This document shows positions 12,148 through 20,395 of a stretch of DNA of 64,000 nt, piece after piece. The first letter of the stretch is position 1; the number at the start of each line of letters is the position of its first letter. A model generated the notes under the pieces. The model saw nothing but the letters and a program-made list of their open reading frames with translations. It was not told the DNA's origin and did no database searches. Both the position numbers and the translations under genes were made by a program. Source of the DNA: Xenoacremonium recifei (Eukaryota > Ascomycota > Sordariomycetes > Hypocreales > Nectriaceae); NCBI GenBank assembly GCA_012184525.1, contig WOFQ01000002.1:496001-560000 (forward strand). Reading direction: 5' to 3'.

Positions 12148-12518
12148 ATGAACGGGCGCCCGTCAGTCTTCACCTCTCAGGTATGTATGAGACAAGCGTG
12201 CTGCTCGAGTGCCGACCCCACCATCGCCCTCTCACCAACACCTCAACCTCACCAAAAATTTGCTATCGCGGTTCCGTCCACAAAGAACCACGACGCCCCA
12301 GCCGCCCTCCAGCTTCCAACCACCCGCTACACCCTCGCTCGACTCTTCATGGCACTCCCGCAACTCAATTGAACATTTGCTAACGCCTCTGCTCGCAGGA
12401 TTATCTCTCTGGTTCGTGTGGTCCCTGACTCACCGCTCCCGCTTCCCGCTCGCGTTGGGCGTCTAAGCTAACTTCCGCGTCCCCCACAGACCACTTGTGG
12501 AGGTCCCTCTCATCTTAA
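12148..12518 (+). promoter_or_regulatory. Arginine attenuator peptide uORF of arg-2, in three exons
   Basis: A 24-codon upstream reading frame is assembled from exons 12148-12180, 12399-12411 and 12490-12518. It reads MNGRPSVFTSQ from the first exon and DYLSDHLWRSLSS from the next two. This is the arginine attenuator peptide known from Neurospora arg-2 and yeast CPA1, where the nascent peptide stalls the ribosome at its stop codon when arginine is high and so lowers CPSase small-subunit synthesis. The critical Asp12 and the YLSDHLWR core are kept; the last residues differ from Neurospora. Both introns have CTAAC branch sites and CAG acceptors (12181-12398; 12412-12489 with a GTTCGT donor). 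The stop lies 74 nt before the arg-2 ATG. Intron retention would destroy the peptide. Confidence 0.95.
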
Positions 12519-12592
12519 GGACCCTTCCTCGACCGTCGATAACTACCTGAACTACTCAATTACTTCCTCCCCCACAAGCCAGAGTCATCACG

Positions 12593-14098
12593 ATGTTCTC
12601 CCGATTGGCAATTAACCTTGCCAAACCCGCGGCCAAGCCCGCCGTCGGCCGACGATTCCTCCAGGTCCGATATCTCTCCGAGCAGGCCCTTGCCAATGGA
12701 AGCAAGGGCAGGAAGATGCCATTCTCTGCTACGCGAGCTACCGCTCCTGTGGACTCTCTGCCCGCTACTTTCACTATCCGAGTAAGTTTGGCTCAAACAC
12801 AAAGGCGTTCTTCGAGTCGGAGGCTAATGGGGGTGTCTCTGTCCAGGATGGCCCGGTCTTCCAAGGCAAGGCCTTTGGTGCCAACGCCAACATCTCTGGC
12901 GAGGCCGTTTTCACGACCTCGCTCGTCGGGTATCCCGAGTCCATGACCGACCCGTCCTACCGAGGCCAGATCCTTGTCTTCACCCAGCCGCTCATTGGCA
13001 ACTATGGTGTTCCCTCCAACGAACGAGACGAGTACAACCTCCTCAAGTACTTCGAGTCCCCCCACGTCCAGTGTGCCGGCGTTGTCGTTTCCGATGTAGC
13101 TGTCAACTACAGCCACTGGACCGCCGTCGAGAGCCTTGGTGAGTGGTGCGCCCGAGAGGGCGTCCCCGCCATCTCCGGTGTCGACACGCGAGCTATCGTC
13201 ACGTACCTCCGAGAGCAGGGTTCCTCCCTCGCTAGGATCACCATTGGTGAAGAGTACGATGCCGACGAGGACGAAGGCTTCGTTGATCCCGGCCAGATCA
13301 ACCTCGTCAAGCGCGTGAGCACCAAGGCTCCCTTCGTCGTCGAGTCCCCCGGCGCCGAGTTCCACATTGCCCTCATCGACTGTGGTGTCAAGGAGAACAT
13401 CCTTCGAAGCCTTGTCAGCCGAGGCGCCTCGGTCACTGTCTTCCCTTACAACTACCCCATTCACAAGGTGGCCCAGCATTACGATGGTGTCTTCATCTCC
13501 AACGGCCCCGGTGACCCAACTCACTGCCAAGAGACCGTGTACAACCTTGCTCAACTGATGGATACTTCCTCTATCCCCATCATGGGCATCTGTCTCGGCC
13601 ACCAACTGCTGGCCCTGGCTGTTGGTGCTCGCACCATCAAGCTCAAGTACGGCAACCGAGCTCACAATATTCCCGCGCTCGACTTGACTACTGGCCAGTG
13701 CCACATCACCAGCCAGAACCACGGTTACGCCATTGACGCTAGCACTCTGCCCAGCGATTTCAAGGAGTACTTTGTCAACCTGAACGACGGCAGCAACGAG
13801 GGTAAGTCGATTTCTCCAGCCACAAGAGCCGTTGATCATGGAAGGACATGACCGACTAACACAATTCACAGGTATGATGCACAAGACTCGACCTATCTTT
13901 TCTACTCAGTTCCACCCTGAGGCCAAGGGCGGCCCCATGGACAGCTCGTACCTCTTCGACAGGTACCTCCAGAACGTCCAACTTGCCAAGAGCAACCAGA
14001 CCACGTACAAGGACAACCGACCCAGCCAGCTGATGCTTGACATCCTCAGCCGAGAGCGTGTCGGTGTGGAGCCTTACCCCCTGGCCGCTGCTGCTTGA
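12593..14098 (+). CDS. arg-2: Arginine-specific carbamoyl-phosphate synthase, small (glutaminase) subunit
   Basis: Three exons (12593-12781, 12847-13801, 13872-14098) encode 456 residues. The first 30 or so residues are rich in Arg, Ala and Lys without acids, a mitochondrial presequence. The CPSase small-subunit domain follows (DGPVFQGKAFG, TSLVGYPESMTDPSY, SGVDTRAI). The C-terminal class I glutamine amidotransferase has nucleophile C312 in GICLGHQ and the partners H396 and E398 in FHPE. It frees ammonia from glutamine for carbamoyl phosphate made by the large subunit in the mitochondrial arginine pathway. The upstream attenuator peptide, ending 74 nt earlier, marks it as the arginine-controlled enzyme. 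All catalytic residues are present and the length is normal. Confidence 0.97.
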
Positions 14099-14694
14099 GG
14101 GGCGTGAAGATGTTGTGAAGGGCAATTTGAGGCGTTGGGATTTAAGTTATGGTTTCGTGTTGGGGGGGATTGACTGGATATCTACTACAATTTGTTTTTT
14201 GAAGCTTTTGAACAGAATGAGATTGAATATCAAGGCTGTTGTTGTTGGATACTCGATTTTATTACCCTGATCAGCAATTGATGTTGCTTATTGAAGTCAT
14301 GATTTGAAGTTTATTGTCCCGATAACCATGTAGGCAAGCCCGTCATTTGATATGTAGAAAATTCTCCTTGAATTCAAAGGATTATCACATCATCAACCGC
14401 CGTGAGGCTTCATCTTGTTCGTCTTTTGAGGGCCCCAGCTGCCACACGGGATCCATCCCCCGCATGATCATACATCAGCCGTTTACTCATACATTTACAT
14501 TCACAATCCCAGTCCATCACCATCACCCATTGGTAGTCCGTCTTGGGATCATAATCTCTCCCGTCCCTGGGCAAACCCCCCCCGTCCTAGTCCTGCAAAC
14601 GCCGCTCCGTGTCCTATGCCCTCATGAAAATGCATATCCATACCGCCCGTATGTCCGTCCGAGAATAAAAGAAAAGTAGGTGTGAGACTGGGGC
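14099..14694. other. Intergenic, convergent 3' ends of arg-2 and the Acinus-like gene
   Basis: This 596-bp gap is AT-rich near arg-2 (14150-14400) and holds the two 3' UTRs. No separate gene is visible. If the Acinus-like gene ends at its first stop, the gap extends to 14871. Confidence 0.4.
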
Positions 14695-14871
14695 TCATTC
14701 CCAGTCCCAGTTGGTGAAGCCGCGGCCGCGTCGACGGGGTGGAATGCCTTGAGCTGTGATAAGGAGCGGGAGAGGCTCGTCGAGGACTTCTGTCTTTTCG
14801 ACGCTCCGCCGCCGCGCGACCGTCGATTCCGGAGGAGAGTCCCTCGGCATGTCAACTCGCGGGTCCGTGTC
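14695..14871 (-). other. In-frame extension after the TAG of the Acinus-like gene
   Basis: Directly after the TAG at 14874-14872 the same frame stays open for 58 codons and stops at a TGA (14697-14695). The extension contains ARRRSVEKTEV and ends RGRGFTNWDWE, which looks like a genuine protein terminus. It could be joined by an 87-nt intron (14929-14843; donor GTATCT, possible branch TTGAC, but a rare GAG acceptor), by read-through, or by A-to-I editing of UAG to UGG. The intron would keep the frame exactly. I cannot decide among these from DNA alone. Confidence 0.55.
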
Positions 14872-16641
14872 CTAGCGGTCCCGGCGTCGGTCGTCGTCCC
14901 GGTCCCGGTCCCGATCCCCGGGCAGATACCTATCGCTGCGCGGACGGAAGGACCGGCCGCCCTGGCGGGGATGCCGACCGCCGCCGCCGCCGCGACGCTC
15001 CATGCGCACGGCACGCTCGCGGTGCGGCGGGCGGATGCCCTCGAAGATCTCCTTGCCGCGGTCGACGAAGTTGGCGCCGTCGGCGAAGGAGTAGCGGTTG
15101 ATGTCGCGGCCGAGATCGCGGTCCAGGTCGCGCGTGTAGAAGGAGCGCATGTTCTCGAGGCGGCGCGTCGCGAGGTCCTCGGTGACCGTCTGGTACTCGA
15201 TGACGGGATGGGCGCGGGTCTCCTGCATGGGGCCGGGGCGCGTCGGGGGAGGACGGGGGCCGGGGCCGGTGCCGGGGCGGACGGGGCGAGGGCCGGTAGG
15301 TGGGTTGGCGTTGTCGCGGTGGTTGCGCGGGCCGGTTGGGACGAAGTCGGCGGGAGCGTCGCGGGGTTGGCGTCCGGGCGGAGGGCCAGCTCGCGAGGAT
15401 GCTGCTACGCCGGTCTCTAGATGGGCTTCGACATCTCCGTTAGAGTCAGTGTCATAGACCACCTCCCACCGCGCTCCGGAGCGACGGCCGGCACTCTCCT
15501 CCATGTCGATCCACTGCGGAATCTTGTCGGGCGGCACGAAATCCACCCACAGGGCCTTTCTATTGCTCTCGTTGGGCCACACGGTCTCGTGGAGTGCCGT
15601 CCGGACGCGGGATGCGGCGGCTGTTGACTTGAGTGCGATGAAGGCGTGAGTCCGCACCTGGTCGAGGAAGAACTCGGAGATGATGGTATCGTCGCTGGGT
15701 TGGCCCCGCGGTGTAGCGAGATCAACGATGTGCGCCTGGAAGTCGTCGGGTCGCAGTGGTCGCATGAGATTCTTTATATAAAGCGCGCAAGTTGCAGGAT
15801 GTAGGGAGGGCACAACGTCTCTCTCGATTTCCATCTCTTCGGCCGGGTAGTCCTGTTGCTGCTCGTCTTGAAGCCGTGATTCACGGTCGCGAGACTCTGA
15901 CGGAATTTGCGGTCGAGCTGGTTCGTCAACATCCATAGCATGCTCGCCAGCGCCTGCTGTTTCCTCTCTGCTCGTTTCCTCAACGAGCCGTACCTTGGGC
16001 ACAATGCCTCCGTTGAGTTCTTCGTCGCCTGACCGGGCCTTCTTCTGGGACATCGCTTCTTCGGTGGGCGGCGGGCTCAGCGAACGACGCTTTCGCTTCT
16101 GAGCCTCGCTTATTGACTCGGACGTCATCCGGGCGGTACGATCTTCGGGGTTGGGAGAAACATCCTCGATGGCTTCGTTACTCGCAGCGTCGTTTATGGG
16201 TTCGTCCTTTGAGATGCTCATCTCCCTTGACACGGGGCTTGGTTGTGGCGGGGGAGCGCCATTCGTGGTTTCTACCATGGGCTCATCCTCTTTGTTTTGA
16301 TCAGGCTGAGCATCCCCGGCATCGGCGCCTTCAGTCCGTTCGTCATCTATGCCATTGGTTCCTGAAAAGGTATCCTGCGTTGGCGTTTGTTCTGGGCCGG
16401 CACTCGTCTCATCGTCGATCGCATCCGGAGCTTGCGACGTCTCGGGCACGGCCTCAGCCTCGTCGGTCGCAATCTGCTCCTCTGCGGCGGGAGCCTCGTC
16501 TTGCACATCGGCCGCCTCAGCCTGCTCATCGTCCTCGTTCAGTCGTGCGACCAGCTCCGCTTTACGCCCAGTTGTCGCGAGCCCGCGGCCCTTAAGCTCC
16601 TCTTTGAGCTCAACGACGGTCCGTTTCGCCCAATCTGTCAT
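14872..16641 (-). CDS. Acinus-like SAP and RRM protein
   Basis: One exon as read gives 589 residues from the ATG at 16641 to a TAG at 14874-14872. A SAP DNA-binding motif opens the protein (residues 1-36; VVELKEELKGRGLATTGRKA). A long acidic, disordered region follows, with a basic patch KRKRRSLSPPP. An Acinus-type RRM then starts with LHPATCALYIKNLMRPL and ends in ALWVDFVPPDK. A conserved-looking block (RRLENMRSFYTRD, FVDRGKEIFEGIRPPHRE) and an Arg/Gly and Arg/Asp-rich tail close it. Acinus, with RNPS1 and SAP18, forms the ASAP complex linked to the exon junction complex; a splicing-related nuclear role is inferred. The annotated stop is doubtful, because the same frame stays open for 58 further codons. 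The ATG used here lies directly before the SAP domain; another lies 18 codons upstream. Confidence 0.85.
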   Translation of the reverse strand: MTDWAKRTVVELKEELKGRGLATTGRKAELVARLNEDDEQAEAADVQDEAPAAEEQIATDEAEAVPETSQAPDAIDDETSAGPEQTPTQDTFSGTNGIDDERTEGADAGDAQPDQNKEDEPMVETTNGAPPPQPSPVSREMSISKDEPINDAASNEAIEDVSPNPEDRTARMTSESISEAQKRKRRSLSPPPTEEAMSQKKARSGDEELNGGIVPKVRLVEETSREETAGAGEHAMDVDEPARPQIPSESRDRESRLQDEQQQDYPAEEMEIERDVVPSLHPATCALYIKNLMRPLRPDDFQAHIVDLATPRGQPSDDTIISEFFLDQVRTHAFIALKSTAAASRVRTALHETVWPNESNRKALWVDFVPPDKIPQWIDMEESAGRRSGARWEVVYDTDSNGDVEAHLETGVAASSRAGPPPGRQPRDAPADFVPTGPRNHRDNANPPTGPRPVRPGTGPGPRPPPTRPGPMQETRAHPVIEYQTVTEDLATRRLENMRSFYTRDLDRDLGRDINRYSFADGANFVDRGKEIFEGIRPPHRERAVRMERRGGGGGRHPRQGGRSFRPRSDRYLPGDRDRDRDDDRRRDR

Positions 16642-18139
16642 GGTTGCGGGTGGCAGCAGCTGTAGCGGGCGGCTTGGGCATGGGTGATGAGGCAAGCTTG
16701 TGAATCGCTAACAATGTCGAATATTGCTATGGTAGAACTAGCGATGGGAAGCTCATCGATGGAAGTATGCGATGCAAGCTGTTGAGAGCTGCTGGGCGTC
16801 GAAGCGACAGGTTGGGAGAAGAGAATGTGCTGAGTGAGCGGACGGTCCAGTTGGTTGTCGCGTCGCGAAAGAAAGAAAACCCCACGAGGAATGGATAGAC
16901 GCCACATTATGGAGTAGCTCGGCAGACAGGGATGCGTGGCTGGTGGCCCGTGCGCCACACCCCTTCCCTTCCGGAACAGCACAAGACCGCTACGTGAGTT
17001 TGCCAGTCTTTCAATGTCAGAATATTTACATTGTAAAAATCAGCCAAATAATATATTTTAGTGTTTCCCTTTTAAACATTTCATAATGATATAATTAGGT
17101 GCGCTTTTTGGCGAACCGTCAATGGCGGCTTTGGCTACGAGAATATAGAGGCTTGTTCAGCTTCTGAAAGACAAAGACATCCTGCTTGGCCATGAGCATT
17201 TAACCTACAACAAAGAGAGTGCGCCAACACCAAAAATACACACTTTAAAACACATACGAACCCCAGGTTGGAACCATCCAGCAAACGGGACAGCTACTTT
17301 AGCTACTTTAATATTAAGAGAAACCTTGCCTGCGATAGAGATTCTAGGACAGGCATGCGATCCTACAGGGTAACTTGTCACAGCAACGTTGGATGGGGGG
17401 TTTCGAGTGCCCCTGTCTCCGAAGGAGCCCTAATCTTGAAATAAAACCGAGGATCTTACCTCCAAAAGCTTTCCCAGGTAACACCAGTTCTATGCTTCCT
17501 GATCTTGTCGTGAAAGGCAAACACAATAACTGTGCCAATACTGTCGATCTTACCCTTGCACGATCCCAGATCCCACATGACGACTCCCTTGAATTACCCC
17601 GCGTTTAGGATCAACCTGGACTGTCAGATCCCACGAAGCACACAAAAGACGATATTATCGCGAGTCAAGCTATGAGAGATTATGAGCCATCTCATCGTAA
17701 ACGAGGCTCAACTCTGGCCGATTCCGGCGGTCAGTCGACATAAGATAGCTCCGAAAGTATGACTCCCCTGTGATCTTGTCCGGACATCACACGACTATGA
17801 CTCTGTCAAAGAGGAGCTCATCGAGCTTGTGTGGGTCAAGCCCTCGGGCTCCATCTTACAAGTAGGCGAGTGCCGCCATCGCCGTCCACTTTTCCACAGG
17901 CCATTGCAGCGTTATGGGGAATTCGTCATGAGAACATGAGAGCGTTAAAACAACAGCAAACAACTAGATTGAATTGAGAGAGAGCTATTAGATAGACATG
18001 GGTTTTCTGAGGTTTTCTGGCGTATTGTCCCGCATACAACAGACACTGCTCGTCCATAGGGTCGGTCAGCCATCTTTCAGGCTGCCGGGTGAATTGGTCA
18101 AGGTAATAATACTACACTCGGCACTGACTGCCAGGGATC
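16642..18139. other. Intergenic, moderately AT-rich
   Basis: This 1.5-kb gap contains the promoter of the Acinus-like gene (16642-16980) and the 3' side of the DJ-1-like gene. The stretch 17000-17110 is clearly AT-rich. I find no open frame of recognisable family and no terminal repeats, so a decayed transposon can be neither shown nor excluded. Confidence 0.4.
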
Positions 18140-19247
18140 TTAGACGTCGAGACCATCGACGACAACGCCCTTGTTCCAGGTCCACTGAATGATCCTGGCC
18201 ACCTCCGCCGCGCACGCATCGTCAACCAGAGCGCTGACAAGATACAGAGCTGCATCGATGCCAGCGCTCACTCCCCCAGAGGTGACGACGCGGAGACCGC
18301 CTAGCCGCATCGCAGCACGGCGGGCAATTGACTCGCGTCGCGAGTTAGATCCCTTGAAGGACATGCTTCCCTTGCTGTAGTATACCGTCAGTGACTGTTC
18401 ATACATACATAACATGCATCCGGATACGTGTCTCATGACCACACGGCCAGGTGGGGCACGCCCTGTGAGGGGGCCGGGAGGGACGATCCGTGGCCTCAGG
18501 GAGGGGGGTTTATGAGCTTTATTACGTACCGAGCATTGGAAGGTCGGCGCCCGGAATCGGACTTGCGACGAATGTATGGGTTCTCGTCCTCGTCGCCGAG
18601 GTCGAAGCGGAGGTTGTTGACGACGTATCGGGCGTCCTCGATCACATCCGTCCGCTCCTGGAGGTTCTGGGTAGCCGCGTCGCTGCAGAGGTTCTCGAAC
18701 TTGGTCATGTAGTCGATGTGAGTTGTGGCAGACAGACCCGACAGGATACCCTGCTTGGCCAGGAAGAGGGCGCCGGTGCAGATGGACAGGACCGTTCGTT
18801 CACGCGCAGGGTCTTTCTTCTGGAGCTCAGCAAAGTCGACGATCAGGCTGAGAGGCTCGAGCTCCTTCTCCAAGATCTCGGAGGTGTTGCCGCCAAGGAC
18901 GACGAGGATGTCAAAGTCCTCGAGGCGGTCGTGAGCTTCCTTATAGGAGATCTGAGAGCCAACGATGACGCCCTGGTCCGACAGCACCTTAGGCTCGGGA
19001 CCAACGATGGTGATCTCAAAAGCCTTGGAGCCTGTATGGGAGGGCGGGATGAGGTCAGCGGGAGGGGTAACCTGTGAGGGGGTGATCACCGCTGCTACTC
19101 ACCCTGACGGTTGTTGAAGTCGTGGGCAGCGGTATCGAAAACCTCCAGCGGGCCGGCGAAGTCGAGAAGGTTGAACTTCTCATGGACGGCGATGAGGACG
19201 TCGATTGGCTCCTGGTCGGCCACGGCGGAGGACTTGGATGCACTCAT
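18140..19247 (-). CDS. DJ-1/PfpI (class I glutaminase-like) family protein
   Basis: Three exons on the minus strand (19247-19103, 19031-18530, 18374-18140) encode 293 residues. The fold is that of ThiJ/PfpI proteins: IDVLIAVHEKFNLLDFAGPLEVF at the start (strand 1 and the acidic/aspartate turn), FDILVVLGG, then the nucleophile elbow SICTGALFLA with C133. A C-terminal TSGGVSAGIDAALYLV matches isonitrile-hydratase and AraC-amidase-like relatives. Between elbow and C-terminal part lies an extra charged segment of about 40 residues (DLGDEDEN, RRKS, SRRES) with basophilic kinase-like sites. The substrate is unknown; members include chaperones, glyoxalases and isonitrile hydratases. It is divergent from TSC1, with 1.15 kb between starts. 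Confidence 0.9.
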
Positions 19248-20395
19248 CTTGACGGCTTTGTTTGGTTGGGGAGGGGGTTTGGGGTTGGGTTGAGTTGGGT
19301 AGGGATGCAGCGGGCAGCAGTGGCAGAGGCAGTATCGCAGATGCAGAGATGTGAGGTTGGTAGAACTCAGGGTGAGGCGAGAGTTCCGACTATATGGGTG
19401 GAGGAGGGATGTGAGGGGATTGTCTGGGCGTCGTGATGATGGGAATTGGTAGTTCAATGGCTCGCGATGATGCAGAGTGAGGAAGAGAGAAAGAAAGGAA
19501 GAGGAGGGGGACGGAGGAGAGACGAAGCTGGCCGTTTTGAAGACCCCTCCCCCGGCGCCCAGCGACGGCTAGCCAGTCATCAGGCGGCGTTGGACCTGAG
19601 TCTCTCCCCAGCGCGTGTCTCGCGAGCAGGTACTTCGCAGCTCTGAGGCAGGACGGACTCAGTCATACCTTCCTGGGTGGTGACTCCTCCAAACAGCTCA
19701 CTCCCACTGGTGTCACTTCTGGTGTGACGGCCCACCCAAACCCGTACGTCTCTTGGTCTCGTGGGGTCATGCGCCTGGATTGCGGGGTTATAGCGCACGG
19801 GACTCGGGTGGGGCGATGAGGTCAAGAGTACCGGCGCTTTGGCGTGCAGCTCCCCGCGGTAGCGTGTACTCGGAACCCCGGGACGCTTCCTGCCGATCGC
19901 CCACTGCACTCGAAAGCGCCGCTGCTGGGCCGCCGCTGGACTGCTTCGAGGCTGCCCGCTCAGTGGTCTTCCAGCGCTACCGGCTCCACCTGCGGATGCC
20001 GTGCCCCCTAACGAGGCCGCTATGCCCAGTGGCTGGCCCTGTTCTTCAGAAGCTTCAGAGCTTTGGAAGCTCACCTTCAGCGCTCTTGCCCCCACTAGCA
20101 GGTCACGACTGCCCGCTGGACGACCGCCTAGAACTGCCCCGAAAATCTTACCCGGCCTGGTTGGCTCAAGTTCTTTTCGTTCCACCGCCGTCGACCCAGA
20201 AGCTTATCCTGCATCAATCTTTCGCCGCATCACAGATCAGAGCCCCGACTCCATACCGCCGCTCGATCCCGCAACGCGACCGACCTTTCGACAGCCTCAC
20301 CTCACCTCACCGAGCCCGTCGGTCAGACAACCTGGAGCTCCTGCTTGCTCTGGACTCTTAACTTGTCTGGGCCAGATGAGGCTGTCACGCCAGCC
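19248..20395. promoter_or_regulatory. Divergent promoter region of the DJ-1-like gene and TSC1
   Basis: This 1148-bp region separates two divergent starts. It holds overlapping open frames of about 200 codons on both strands (19580-20185 minus, 19753-20361 plus). These are GC-rich and carry no domain, so I read them as chance frames in a promoter and leader. No gene is called. Confidence 0.45.

Noticed and set aside
12793..13884. 363-codon antisense open frame over arg-2
   Set aside because: It lies opposite the conserved CPSase exon and crosses its introns; no family resemblance. A shadow of biased codons.
14749..15420. 223-codon plus-strand frame opposite the Acinus-like gene
   Set aside because: Val/Ala/Arg-rich shadow of the GC-rich RGG/RD coding end on the other strand.
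16980..17700. Possible RIP-degraded transposon in AT-rich DNA
   Set aside because: Only a short part is clearly AT-rich, and no terminal repeats, target duplications or transposase remnants can be read.
19580..20361. Two overlapping frames of about 200 codons on opposite strands upstream of TSC1
   Set aside because: Neither has a domain, and they overlap each other within a divergent promoter; composition alone explains them.
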